Below are positions 8,471 through 17,804 of a stretch of DNA of 41,411 nucleotides, in pieces (the first letter of the stretch is position 1; each line of letters opens with the position of its first letter). This DNA comes from an uncultured bacterium. GTDB taxonomy: Bacteria > Latescibacterota > UBA2968 > UBA8231. The stretch is from NCBI GenBank assembly GCA_937942165.1, contig CALDFW010000039.1, positions 1-41,411 of the forward strand. Reading direction: 5' to 3'. The translations under genes were made by a program, and so were the position numbers. The notes below the pieces were generated by a model. The model was not told the origin of the DNA. It saw only the letters and a list, made by a program, of their open reading frames with translations, and made no database searches.

Positions 8471-9439
8471 CTAGGGTAAGAGTATAACCTTACCCGTTGT
8501 TTTACGACCCTGTATTGCGCGATGGGCCTCAACGGCGTCGGACAGCGAGAAGCGATGACCAATACGCAGGTCAAGCGCTCCCTGTGCCATCCAATTAAAT
8601 ACGTCCCCGGCGCGCTCTAAGAGAGCTTCTCGGGTCTGCGTGTAGTGAGCAGACGTCGGCCGGGTTAGAAAGAGCGAACCTTTGGTATTGAGAATACCGG
8701 GATCAACCGGCGGGACGGGACCGCTCGACTGGCCAAAAAGAACCATGTAGCCGAGCGGACGCAGCACATCCAACCCTCGATCAAAGGTGGTTTTCCCCAC
8801 GGAGTCGTAAACGACATCTACGCCTCTACCGTCGGTCATGCGCATTACCTCGTCGGCAAAATCGACTTCCGTATACTGGATTACCTCGTCGGCCCCCGCT
8901 CCGCGCGCGAGGGCTTCCTTTTCAGCCGTGGATACCGTAGTCAGAACCCGCGCGCCGCACATCTTGGCCATCTGAATAAGCAGAAGACCCACCCCCCCAG
9001 CACCAGCGTGAATCAGGGCCGTATCCGTATCCTTGAGCGGGTACGAACCGTGTGCCAAGTAGTGCGCGGTAATTCCCTGTATCATCGCCGCAGCACCAAC
9101 TTCACACGATACTCCCTCTGGCAGTGCGACCACGCGATCTGCCGGCACAGCGGCCAGTTCGGCATATGAGCCCATTGGACCGGCATAGGCGACCTTATCA
9201 CCGACGGCAACGCCGTCTGCTCCTTCGCCTAGCGCCACAACTTCCCCGGCACCCTCCACCCCCAGAATGCTGGGAAGGGGGACGGGGTACAGTCCCTCCC
9301 TGTGGTAGGTGTCTATGTAGTTCAGTCCTACTGCTTCGAGGCGAATTAGCACTTCGCCAGAGGCCGCTACAGGATCATCTACTTCTTCCCAATTTAGAAC
9401 CTCAGGCCCACCGTTGGCATGAAAGCGCACCGCTCTCAT
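8471..9439 (-). CDS. NAD(P)H:quinone oxidoreductase, zinc-independent MDR family
   Basis: A 322-residue medium-chain dehydrogenase/reductase of the QOR type. The N-terminal GroES-like fold has GLNYIDTYHREGLYP and PSILGVEGAGEV; the Rossmann domain has AGAGGVG and the quinone-oxidoreductase YDSVGK motif. The catalytic and structural zinc cysteines of alcohol dehydrogenases are absent. The C-terminus GRKTTGKVILLP is typical. It should reduce quinones or enones with NADPH in the cytosol. GGGAGG lies 4-5 bases before the ATG. It is 138 bases from the Rieske gene on the same strand and 70 bases from the S1-like gene. Confidence 0.92.
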   Translation of the reverse strand: MRAVRFHANGGPEVLNWEEVDDPVAASGEVLIRLEAVGLNYIDTYHREGLYPVPLPSILGVEGAGEVVALGEGADGVAVGDKVAYAGPMGSYAELAAVPADRVVALPEGVSCEVGAAAMIQGITAHYLAHGSYPLKDTDTALIHAGAGGVGLLLIQMAKMCGARVLTTVSTAEKEALARGAGADEVIQYTEVDFADEVMRMTDGRGVDVVYDSVGKTTFDRGLDVLRPLGYMVLFGQSSGPVPPVDPGILNTKGSLFLTRPTSAHYTQTREALLERAGDVFNWMAQGALDLRIGHRFSLSDAVEAHRAIQGRKTTGKVILLP

Positions 9440-9481
9440 AAAACCTCCCTACAATCTCTTGAAAAGGCATCCGATTTACGC

Positions 9482-9495
9482 CCTAATAAATTAGG
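9482..9495. repeat. Short perfect inverted repeat upstream of the quinone oxidoreductase gene
   Basis: CCTAAT-AA-ATTAGG is a perfect 6-base inverted repeat in the 138-base gap between the Rieske and quinone oxidoreductase genes, 43 bases before the latter's ATG. A second perfect palindrome, AAAAGATCTTTT, is at 9532-9543. The first could be an operator; with an AT-rich spacer region, chance is also possible. Confidence 0.3.
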
Positions 9496-9577
9496 CATTG
9501 CCCTGCACAAAAACAAATAAGGGTTTCCCCCAAAAGATCTTTTTTCACCCCTACCAGCGTTCCGATCTCCCCCTGTC

Positions 9578-11311
9578 CTACTCGGCCTCGTAGACGGGCT
9601 CTCCACGATGGAGCCTCAGCGCAATACGCAGCGTCTGCAAGAGCTGACGCTGGGTGGGTGCATGGGCGGCCAGATAGCGAGCAGCCGCCACGGCGATAAC
9701 GCGTCGCTCCTCTTCATCGCGCGGCTCTTCGCACTGGCGCAGGGCCGCTTCTAGCATTTGGAAACTGTGAAATTCACCATCTTCGCGGACGAGCGATTCC
9801 GTGAGGGTTTCGAATAGGGACCGCCAATCGCCTCCCGCCGCTAGGTAAGCGTAAACGCGCCGCCCAGCCTCGTCGACTTGCTGCTGATTGTTCAGCAGCT
9901 GCAGGTAGTCATCTCGGAAACGTCCTTCCACGGGCTCAGCTCCCCCGCGCGGCAAACGAGCAGGAGGAATATTGAGAAAGCGGTCTAAATAAACGCGCAC
10001 AGCACCGTGAAATATTCCGCGAACAACCTCTTCGGACCGCGTCCTTTTCAGCAGCTGATGTAGCGCGTTGGCATAGGTAAAGGTGTGCAGGACGGCAACC
10101 CAGTCGGCAAACTCGTTTTGCACGTGAAAGCGAGCCACGCGCAGAGCCGCCGCATAGCAAACAACGCCCGCCAGCTGAACCGGCTGCGCTCCGTCCCTCA
10201 GCGCTTGGCAGAGGGCTTCTATAGCAGCATGGGGGTCGTCTGCGAGCAGAATTTCACTTAAGCCTGACGGGCACTCCCATTCTTTTCCGCGCCCTTTGTC
10301 CAAGCATTCCGACAGGTTCGAAAACACTTCCTCTGACAGAGCCACCAAATCAATCGGGTTCCGCCAGGCATTCTGTTCTTCGCTGCGCTGAGCCTGACAC
10401 AGTTGGCGAACAAGAGAAGGGAGCACCTCTCCTGCGTATTCCCAACCGATGCGGTCGAGCAGTTCGAACGCCTTGTTTATAAAATCAACGATGTGTCCCC
10501 CATCCAAGTAGAAATGATCGGTCGCCGCCAAGAGCATCATATCGGCGAGCGCACTCGGCTCGGCCCCTCTCCCTATGGCCGTTAGCAGGCAGCGCTCCGC
10601 GCCATCGACACTGCGCACGGCAACCATATCCCGAAACCACTTGCTCAAATTACTCCATTCAACTTCGCCGCTGCCCAGCGGCTGCAGTGGGAATTTTGGC
10701 GGCTGACCGGCGCTGTCGCTGGCAACGTGCACCAATCCGTGATACAGTGGAGCAATTCGCCCATCGGCCTGCAAGTGATCGCACACGTTGGCCATAGCCG
10801 TAAGTATGGTCAGCCCTGGCCCCCAGCCGCTCCGACGGTGAGCAAGCCCAAACAACCCTCCTTGGCGCACTATATCTCCGTGCTCTTCTCCCGACTTTAC
10901 CAGCGCAACAACGGCTTTCGCCACAACGAGACGGATATTTTGCTGCATTCCTTCAAGCAAGCGCCTGCGCCCCGCCTCGATCGGGTCCTCCCCAGAGCGA
11001 TCCGTCGAGACGTAGACTTCACCCTCTTCTTGTCTAACAGGGTACGAGGCGACATCATCGGCGAAGAGATCGAACGTGCAGCCACTCCGAGCATCAAAAC
11101 GGGCGTGGTGCCAATGGCAGGTAAGCACGCCGTGATCGATGGTTCCCCGATGGAGGGGGAAACCCATATGGGGACACCGGTTGTCCACGGCATAGAGAGC
11201 TCCCTCATCATAAAAAACGGCGATGGGCACCGGCCCCTCGACTACGAGGCATCGCTTGTCGCGTAAAAGGCCGATAGAACCGACGTGTATTTCACCCTTT
11301 CTGTCTGTCAT
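9578..11311 (-). CDS. Rieske [2Fe-2S] protein with long helical C-terminal region of unknown family
   Basis: A 577-residue protein. Residues 8-105 form a ferredoxin-type Rieske domain: Cys46-x-His48 in RCPHMGFPLHRG and Cys65-x2-His68 in CHWHHARFD bind one [2Fe-2S] cluster. The remaining roughly 470 residues look almost wholly alpha-helical, with no transmembrane segment, and contain histidine-bearing helices: APLYHGLVHV, ATDHFYLDGGH, and RFHVQNEFADW followed by VLHTFTYANALHQLLKR. I do not recognise this region. It lacks the mononuclear iron motif of ring-hydroxylating oxygenases. The ATG at 11311 is chosen (GGAG 11-12 bases upstream, domain starts right after); an ATG at 11359 would add 16 residues. 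A redox partner or oxygenase role is possible but unproven. Confidence 0.8.
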   Translation of the reverse strand: MTDRKGEIHVGSIGLLRDKRCLVVEGPVPIAVFYDEGALYAVDNRCPHMGFPLHRGTIDHGVLTCHWHHARFDARSGCTFDLFADDVASYPVRQEEGEVYVSTDRSGEDPIEAGRRRLLEGMQQNIRLVVAKAVVALVKSGEEHGDIVRQGGLFGLAHRRSGWGPGLTILTAMANVCDHLQADGRIAPLYHGLVHVASDSAGQPPKFPLQPLGSGEVEWSNLSKWFRDMVAVRSVDGAERCLLTAIGRGAEPSALADMMLLAATDHFYLDGGHIVDFINKAFELLDRIGWEYAGEVLPSLVRQLCQAQRSEEQNAWRNPIDLVALSEEVFSNLSECLDKGRGKEWECPSGLSEILLADDPHAAIEALCQALRDGAQPVQLAGVVCYAAALRVARFHVQNEFADWVAVLHTFTYANALHQLLKRTRSEEVVRGIFHGAVRVYLDRFLNIPPARLPRGGAEPVEGRFRDDYLQLLNNQQQVDEAGRRVYAYLAAGGDWRSLFETLTESLVREDGEFHSFQMLEAALRQCEEPRDEEERRVIAVAAARYLAAHAPTQRQLLQTLRIALRLHRGEPVYEAE

Positions 11312-11464
11312 AGCAACACTCTCTCCGTTTTTTTGGTGCCTTACGTAGATATTGCCCATCCTACAATCTAATGTATTACGACGCCATCCTGTTGGCTAAA
11401 CTCCGATTCGTATGTTTCTTATCAGACCAATCGTAATCGCTTCACATATCGGGAGTTTGTCGAA

Positions 11465-12823
11465 ATGAAAGTAGCCAAGTTCGGCGGTACATCGCTGGCC
11501 TCGGCCGAGCAAATAAAAAAAATATGTGCAATCATTACCGATGATCCTCAGCGACGACTCGTCGTCGTTTCTGCCCCTGGGAAACGCAGCGCAGACGACA
11601 CCAAGGTAACGGACTTGCTCATAGAAACCGCACGTGTTCGCCTTACGGGCCAAGACGGCACTGCCGAGATTGAGCGCGTCATTGAACGCTATCGAAGTAT
11701 CGCCGAAGCGCTCGACCTACCCAATGATTCGTTAGAACCCATCCGGCAAGACTTTTTGCGCCGGCTGCATTTAGACACTGCCGACGAAGGCCTATACATG
11801 GACACCATGAAGGCCGGCGGCGAAGACAACAGTGCGCGCCTAGTCGCAGGTTATCTCCGCAGCACGGGCGTAGAGGCCCACTACGTCGACCCCGGAGAGG
11901 GTGGCATGATCCTCTCGGACGAACCTGGTAATGCCCGCGTTCTCAAGCAGTCATACGGCAAGCTCCGCGCCCTTAGGGAGCGCCCCGGCATTACCGTATT
12001 CCCCGGTTTTTTTGGTTACTCCGAGCGAGGTCAGGTCGTCACCTTCCCCCGCGGAGGATCCGATATCACGGGCGCCATCCTAGCGGCTGCCGTCGACGCA
12101 GAACACTATGAAAACTTTACCGACGTCGACTCCGTTTTTGTTGCAAATCCCACGCTGGTGGAACGCCCTGTGGCGGTCGAAAAAATCACGTATCGAGAGA
12201 TGCGCGAACTCTCTTACGCCGGGTTTTCCGTATTTCACGACGAGGCATTAGAGCCTGTTTTCCACGCCGGCATTCCCGTAGTAGTAAAAAACACCAACAA
12301 CCCCTCCGCCGCCGGAACGGAGATTGTTCCCGAGCGCCCCGTCGGGACATTCCCCGTTGTTGGCATCGCGGCGACCGACGGCTTTTGCAGCGTCTACATC
12401 AGTAAATATCTCATGAATCGCGAGGTTGGCTTTGGACGCAGCCTGCTGCAAATTTTCGAAGACGAGGGCATCTCCTTTGAGCACACCCCTTCGGGAATCG
12501 ATAATATGTCGGTCATCGTCCGCGAATCGACCTTTAACAAGGCCGCCGAGGAGCGCGTCCTGCGCCGAGTGCGCACGGAGCTAGCGGTTGATGAGGTAAC
12601 GGTCGAGCGCGGACTGGCGTTGATTATGGTCGTTGGAGAGGGAATGAACCACACCATTGGCCTTGCGGGCCAGGCGTGTACGGCCTTTGCCGAAGCGGGC
12701 GTCAACCTCGAGATGATTAATCAAGGATCAAGCGAAGTCAGCATGATGTTTGGCATCAAGGCGAGCGATATTCCCGGCTCTGTTCGCGCGCTGTACAATC
12801 AGTTTTTCGGATCGTCGACCTAG
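11465..12823 (+). CDS. lysC: Aspartate kinase
   Basis: A 452-residue aspartokinase that phosphorylates L-aspartate, the first step toward lysine, methionine, threonine and diaminopimelate. The N-terminal kinase domain begins KVAKFGGTSLAS and contains FPRGGSDITGA and the FTDVDSVFVANP segment; two ACT regulatory domains fill the C-terminal third (VSIYIS-like strand near 315, VGEGMNHTIGLAGQACTAFAEAGVN near 395). The length and monofunctional layout match LysC-type enzymes with feedback control. GGGAG precedes the ATG. It is divergent from the Rieske gene, with a 153-base gap between the two chosen start codons. Confidence 0.95.
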   Translation: MKVAKFGGTSLASAEQIKKICAIITDDPQRRLVVVSAPGKRSADDTKVTDLLIETARVRLTGQDGTAEIERVIERYRSIAEALDLPNDSLEPIRQDFLRRLHLDTADEGLYMDTMKAGGEDNSARLVAGYLRSTGVEAHYVDPGEGGMILSDEPGNARVLKQSYGKLRALRERPGITVFPGFFGYSERGQVVTFPRGGSDITGAILAAAVDAEHYENFTDVDSVFVANPTLVERPVAVEKITYREMRELSYAGFSVFHDEALEPVFHAGIPVVVKNTNNPSAAGTEIVPERPVGTFPVVGIAATDGFCSVYISKYLMNREVGFGRSLLQIFEDEGISFEHTPSGIDNMSVIVRESTFNKAAEERVLRRVRTELAVDEVTVERGLALIMVVGEGMNHTIGLAGQACTAFAEAGVNLEMINQGSSEVSMMFGIKASDIPGSVRALYNQFFGSST

Positions 12824-12848
12824 CGTAGAAAAAGCGTAATCGCGCCAT

Positions 12849-14450
12849 TCAGGGCCGCAGCGCGCGATCGACGATGCGCTTGAAATTGAGGCCGAGCACC
12901 TTTTCCTTGCTTGCCATGGGCAAGTCAGCCCACAGCACCCACCCTAGCTGCTGCCGCGGATCACGCATCGGCGCATCGGTACCAAAAAGCACGTGCTCAT
13001 CGTCCGTCGCTTCAACCAAGTATTCAACGACGCGGTTGGTTACGGGCGTGAGCGTGAGTTCTGCATAGACATTGGGATGCTCCACGATGCAGGATGCGAC
13101 TTCTTCGGCGAAGGTGTAAGATCCCCCAGCGTGCGCTATAATCCAGCTCATATTGGGAAAGTGCTCTGCAAGCCGACCCACTCCAGCGACCCCTCCCGTA
13201 TGCGGAGCTACGTGCATCAATGCGTACAGCCGATGCGCATCGCCAAAGGCCCACCACGGCATAAAACCCACATCTTCATAAGAAAGGTTCATATGGACGT
13301 AGGGTTTAAGTCCAACAAAGCCCTGCTCTCTGTAGCGCAGCTCTATCTCAGCTCTTATATCAGAATCCTTCATATGAGTCGGATCCATGACCGCCACGCC
13401 CACGATCTCATCCCCATAGCGCTGCATAGCTCGCCAGACGACCTCATTTCCATCCTCGGCATCAGTGCATACGGGGCCGTGCCAGCTCATCATGGCGATC
13501 CGATCAATTCCACACCAGTGGTTCACTTCGACCATTCCCGCCGCATCCCCCCCCTGCATGATATAGTTCGGGCCCGCTCCCTGCTTACCTTCGGGCAATA
13601 CGTGCGCATGCGCGTCAAAGACGAAGGTAGACTGTGGAATACCCCTGCGGGCCTCAGCTATACAGCGATCCTCTGACCGCCCCTCAATCGCTTCAATTAA
13701 GGGCCCCTGTCCCCCCAATAGACGACGCAAATTTCCTCCCGCTATACGCTCTTTACTCTCTGCGGAGAGCTGCGCATAGTCGATGTAGGTCCTCGCAGCT
13801 CCGGGTGATTTCTCCGTTCCTCCCGTGCCAAAAACGAGTCGTTCATCGCCAAATTCAGCCGCATAGGATTCAATCCCTCGGTTGATTTGATAGGCAGAAA
13901 ATTCAATGTGGAGATTTTCGTGTAGCTGCATCAGTCGATGCACGTGGCGCTGCTGGCTCCAAACGTGATCGGTCAGGAGCACCGGCAACCGAGGATGGCG
14001 ATCCAGCAGCTCGTGGAAAAAGGCAAAGGGATCCTCTCCCGCCCATCCCATGGACAACAGGGTGAGGATCTGCGCCTCTTCCAAGGCTGCAAAGGTATCC
14101 CCCATGACCGCCTCGTGCAGCGAATAATTCCCTCGGACGAGGCGCACTGCACGCACGTCGGCTGCCTCCATTGCTCCGAGCATTCCCCTCTCAGTGCTGT
14201 AGAAATCCACCGATCCAAGGGGCAGAATACACCACACAGGAAAGAGTCGATCGGGCGCTTTTTCTATCTCTTGTGCCAGTCGATTATTGCCGTACATCGG
14301 ATCAAAGGAATGGGCTAGAGCGTGACTGATTAGCGCACCGGAGAGTTCGGCCAGCTGCATATCTTCGAGCAAGTGTTCGGTTGACCAGCGCGTGCGCTTG
14401 TGTTTTTGGGGTCGTTGGCCAATACAGACATGTGCATCAAAATACAGCAT
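12849..14450 (-). CDS. Tandem amidohydrolase (two amidohydrolase-2 domains, N-terminal one degenerate)
   Basis: A 533-residue protein with two TIM-barrel amidohydrolase domains. The C-terminal one (about 275-533) is intact: metal motif FDAHAHVLP, KPYVHMN, the helix IIAHAGGSYTF and the catalytic FGTDAP. The N-terminal one (1-255) has the same plan but has lost key residues: FDAHVCIG replaces DxHxH and FGTGGTEKSP replaces FGTD. Both end with a similar helix (IAGGNLRRLLG and VLGLNFKRIVDRAL). So the N-terminal half is probably structural or regulatory. Substrate unknown; amidohydrolase-2 enzymes are often hydrolases or decarboxylases. Two ATGs at 14453 and 14450 follow AGAGAGG; the second has better spacing. 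It ends 25 bases from the lysC stop, convergent. Confidence 0.85.
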   Translation of the reverse strand: MLYFDAHVCIGQRPQKHKRTRWSTEHLLEDMQLAELSGALISHALAHSFDPMYGNNRLAQEIEKAPDRLFPVWCILPLGSVDFYSTERGMLGAMEAADVRAVRLVRGNYSLHEAVMGDTFAALEEAQILTLLSMGWAGEDPFAFFHELLDRHPRLPVLLTDHVWSQQRHVHRLMQLHENLHIEFSAYQINRGIESYAAEFGDERLVFGTGGTEKSPGAARTYIDYAQLSAESKERIAGGNLRRLLGGQGPLIEAIEGRSEDRCIAEARRGIPQSTFVFDAHAHVLPEGKQGAGPNYIMQGGDAAGMVEVNHWCGIDRIAMMSWHGPVCTDAEDGNEVVWRAMQRYGDEIVGVAVMDPTHMKDSDIRAEIELRYREQGFVGLKPYVHMNLSYEDVGFMPWWAFGDAHRLYALMHVAPHTGGVAGVGRLAEHFPNMSWIIAHAGGSYTFAEEVASCIVEHPNVYAELTLTPVTNRVVEYLVEATDDEHVLFGTDAPMRDPRQQLGWVLWADLPMASKEKVLGLNFKRIVDRALRP

Positions 14451-14541
14451 CATATACCTCTCTCTCTGAACGATTTAACGCAGAACCCGCCAAACTCGAT
14501 CCATTCGCGCGGCATACGGGCTTTGCCCAGATTCAACCGAC

Positions 14542-15702
14542 CTACTCACGAGTAGCAGAAGCATCGGTGCGCACCTGCCCCCAGGCCGCCACTCCGTAGC
14601 ACAGGGCACCGCTGAGAAAAATCCACCCCGTCGGCAATTCCAGCTGGGGCATCATCCAACCTACGATCGGCCCCAAGCAAGCGCCGAGGTCTACCGCCGT
14701 TACATAGGATGCAACCGCTCGAGAACCGCGCATACCTGCTTCAGCTACCAGCGCCACATTTGAGCCCGTCGCGCAAATAAAAAACAGCAGCACGCAGCCA
14801 ATGCGCACAGAGAGCATACCCTCAATCGCTGCAAACGCTAAGGCCAGCGTTCCGATCGCCAGAAATATCAATCCTCCAACCCGTCGTCCCCACCGGTCGG
14901 TCAATCCACCCAAGAGCGGAGCGAAGAGATCTGAAATCCAGCGCATCGACATGAGGGCCCCGGTCAGCGTAGCAACGCCAATTGCAACTCCCCCCAATAC
15001 GACTCCGCTACCCAACGACTCGCGGAGTACGAGCCCTAGCGTGGAGAGGATGGCGCCCTGCCCGACAAAGCCAACGGCAAAACCGCCCAATAAGATCCGA
15101 AAAGGGGCCGGGGCCGGGACGTCTTGCCTCTGAGGGGCCGCACGGACTTCATCTTCTTTGCTCCGGGCCATTCCCCCGAGCGGGAGGGATAGAAAAGAAA
15201 CTCCAGAAAGCAGCCACAAGACACCGGAAAAACCCAGAATATCGTGGCCCAACGCTCCCAAAAAATTGCCGGATACCGAACCTAAGCGCGATAGGCCACT
15301 GTAAAAACCCATAGCCCGTCCAACGTGCTCCTCCTCCGTGCTTTCGGATACAGTCGTCAGGCCAATCTGGCGAATAAATGTCCAACAGATACCCCAGAGA
15401 ACGCGGGCCAAGAGCAAAAATACAAAAGAGGTTACCAGGGCGTAGGCCGCCGTCAGAAGCGCCCCGGTAAAGAGGGAAACCATAAAGAGCAAACGGGGTG
15501 AGTACGTACGCGAAATGCGCTCGCTCCAGTGGTTTATAAAAACCCGCACGAGCCGATTGGCCGAAAGCAAAATACCGACGTGCCAAGGCATCAATCCCAG
15601 CTCCAAATAGTAGGTCGGCAAGACGGCATACAGGGTCTGATCACCCAGCAGGGAAAACGCCGTCGCGCCGCCCACCCAAACTACTTTCTTTCTTCCCCTC
15701 AC
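14542..15702 (-). CDS. MFS transporter
   Basis: A 386-residue permease with about 12 membrane helices. The N-half holds GDQTLYAVLPTYY and RVLWGICWTF, and the loop between helices 8 and 9 has the MFS-type GGLTDRWGRRVGG. A short charged linker (RSKEDEVRAAPQRQD, near 180-195) separates the halves. Substrate cannot be told. The GTG start overlaps the recG stop by four bases (GTGA), so it is probably co-translated with recG, although no functional link is evident. Confidence 0.87.
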   Translation of the reverse strand: MRGRKKVVWVGGATAFSLLGDQTLYAVLPTYYLELGLMPWHVGILLSANRLVRVFINHWSERISRTYSPRLLFMVSLFTGALLTAAYALVTSFVFLLLARVLWGICWTFIRQIGLTTVSESTEEEHVGRAMGFYSGLSRLGSVSGNFLGALGHDILGFSGVLWLLSGVSFLSLPLGGMARSKEDEVRAAPQRQDVPAPAPFRILLGGFAVGFVGQGAILSTLGLVLRESLGSGVVLGGVAIGVATLTGALMSMRWISDLFAPLLGGLTDRWGRRVGGLIFLAIGTLALAFAAIEGMLSVRIGCVLLFFICATGSNVALVAEAGMRGSRAVASYVTAVDLGACLGPIVGWMMPQLELPTGWIFLSGALCYGVAAWGQVRTDASATRE

Positions 15703-17723
15703 GCCTCGATCTCCACTTGTCTATCGGCTTCTTCTCGCGCGGCGCGCAGCAGCGGTTCGTCGCGCAAAACATCGGCTACCTTAAACTCGGGTATACCTGC
15801 CTGTCGGGTGCCAAAAAATTCTCCCGGCCCGCGAATCTCCAGATCTTTCTCTGCGATAATAAACCCATCCTGAGTTTCGACCATGGCATCGAGCCTCTCT
15901 CCAGAATCAGTCCCTTCTCCCACCCCCTGTTGGTGGCTAATCAGAATGCAAAAGGACTGTTCCCCTCCCCGCCCAACTCGCCCCCTAAGCTGATGTAGCT
16001 GAGCTAAACCGAATCGTTCCGCGTGTTCTACAATCATTACAGATGCATTGGGCACGTCGACGCCAACTTCAATCACCGTAGTGCTGACGAGGGCGTCCAT
16101 GCGATGCGCTTTAAACGCCTCCATAACTTCGACCTTTTCTTCGGCACTCATTCGCCCATGTAACAAACCGACCTCAAACTCTGCAAAGGGACCGTGCGAC
16201 AACTCTTGGCACGCCTCCACGGCCGAGGTCAAATCCATCTTTTCAGATTCTTCGACGAGGGGATAAACGATATACACCTGACGCCCCTGACGCATTTGAT
16301 CGGCAGCAAAGTCGAAGATGGCTTCGCGTCGGTCTACCCCGCGCCGAGCCGTTCGAATGGGTTTTCGTCCGGGCGGCAGCTCGTCGATCAGCGAGACTTC
16401 CAAGTCACCATACAGAGTCTGGGCCAGGGTGCGTGGAATAGGAGTGGCCGTCATAACGAGCATATCGGGCTTCTCTCCCTTCTTGTAAAGCGCCCCCCGC
16501 TGCATGACTCCAAAGCGATGCTGCTCATCAATTACGACTAACCCCAAACGGGCAAACTCAACCTCTGTTTGAATGAGGGCGTGCGTGCCCACCGCTATGT
16601 GAGCACTTCCAGAAGAGAGCGCCTCTTGCAGCTGCCGTCGAACGCTAACCCGCTGTTTCCCCTTTAACAGGATGACCTGTAGACCAAGCGGCTGGACGAG
16701 CGACTTGATATTTAAAAAGTGCTGTTCGGCCAAGATTTCGGTCGGTGCCATAAGGGCCGCTTGGAATCCGTTTTCTACTGCCGTCAGCAAGGCACACAGG
16801 CCCACCAGCGTTTTACCCGATCCTACGTCGCCCTGTACGAGTCTATTCATCACGTGCGGCAGTCCCATGTCGGCGACGATCTCATTCACCACGCGCTCTT
16901 GCGCGGCCGTCAGTGCAAAGGGCAGTTCTCGTAGAAGCTGAGGCACGAGCTCTTGGCTCTGCGCCATGGCGATGCCCTCGGGCCGTTCGCGCCGGCGGGC
17001 TCGCAAACGGGCAAGGCGCAGCTGAAGATAAAACAGTTCGTCAAAAGCCAGCCTACGCCGCGCATTTTCCGCCTCCATAATTGAAGCTGGAAAGTGAATC
17101 GTCCGCAGCGCTTGGACCAGAGGCATCAGCTGCTGTCGAGTCCGTATCTCGGCGGGCAAGCCGTCTGCGACCTGCTCAACAAATTCGTCCAGTGCCCCGC
17201 GCATCAATCGGCGAAATCCACGGCTACGCAGGCCGCGCTCCTTCATGTCAGCGCTTGAGGTATAGAGGGGAACAACACCTCCGGTGTGAAGTAGACCTGC
17301 CTCGCCGGCGGGCGTGATAAATTCGTACTCGGGATGGACCATTTGCCGCCGCCCCTGAAACAAATCCACTTTACCACTGATAGCCAATTCATCGCCCTCG
17401 GTAAAATTTTTCTGCATATAACGACCGCCGGAAAACCAAGTGCAGCTTATATCATCGCTTTCGTCTTCGAGCACGAGGACAAAGCGCGGACGCCGGCCCG
17501 GCACAAAATTCATGCCCCGCACGCGCCCAACCAAGGTGACCTCTTCCCCTACGGGAGCACGGGCAATGGGCACAGTGCGCGTGCGGTCCAGATAGCGACG
17601 AGGCCGGTACCAAAACAGATCTGCAAGCGTAAAAATTCCCGCCTCGTTGAGTACGGCAGCTCTTTTTGCGCCGATACCGCGCACTCCGTCAATGGTCATG
17701 TCAAGAACGTCTGTAGTGCTCAT
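15699..17723 (-). CDS. recG: ATP-dependent DNA helicase RecG
   Basis: A 674-residue superfamily 2 helicase that remodels stalled replication forks and branched DNA. The N-terminal wedge/OB domain includes GVRGIGAKRAAVLNEAGI (helix-hairpin-helix) and WYRPRRYLDR; the helicase core has RLVQGDVGSGKT (Walker A), the DEQH box in VVIDEQHRFG, and MTATPIPRTLA; motif VI is in QLRGRVGRG. The length is close to E. coli RecG (693). The ATG at 17723 is preferred over a TTG at 17738. An MFS gene overlaps its end. Confidence 0.96.
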   Translation of the reverse strand: MSTTDVLDMTIDGVRGIGAKRAAVLNEAGIFTLADLFWYRPRRYLDRTRTVPIARAPVGEEVTLVGRVRGMNFVPGRRPRFVLVLEDESDDISCTWFSGGRYMQKNFTEGDELAISGKVDLFQGRRQMVHPEYEFITPAGEAGLLHTGGVVPLYTSSADMKERGLRSRGFRRLMRGALDEFVEQVADGLPAEIRTRQQLMPLVQALRTIHFPASIMEAENARRRLAFDELFYLQLRLARLRARRRERPEGIAMAQSQELVPQLLRELPFALTAAQERVVNEIVADMGLPHVMNRLVQGDVGSGKTLVGLCALLTAVENGFQAALMAPTEILAEQHFLNIKSLVQPLGLQVILLKGKQRVSVRRQLQEALSSGSAHIAVGTHALIQTEVEFARLGLVVIDEQHRFGVMQRGALYKKGEKPDMLVMTATPIPRTLAQTLYGDLEVSLIDELPPGRKPIRTARRGVDRREAIFDFAADQMRQGRQVYIVYPLVEESEKMDLTSAVEACQELSHGPFAEFEVGLLHGRMSAEEKVEVMEAFKAHRMDALVSTTVIEVGVDVPNASVMIVEHAERFGLAQLHQLRGRVGRGGEQSFCILISHQQGVGEGTDSGERLDAMVETQDGFIIAEKDLEIRGPGEFFGTRQAGIPEFKVADVLRDEPLLRAAREEADRQVEIEA

Positions 17724-17804
17724 ACCACTTGCTAACAAGTACTGTTAAAGGATTTCCGACTTTTACCGATGGAGGAGTATAGACCTTAGCCCAAAGGATG
17801 CCGT

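Noticed and set aside
9500-9560. AAAAGATCTTTT palindrome near runs of C and T as a Rho-independent terminator after the Rieske gene
   Set aside because: The stem is AT-rich with no loop and no T-run in the correct place for the minus strand, so a terminator is not supported.
12993-13676. A 227-codon open frame on the plus strand across the tandem amidohydrolase gene
   Set aside because: The minus-strand frame has intact amidohydrolase motifs over the same span; the plus frame has no recognisable family or start signal.
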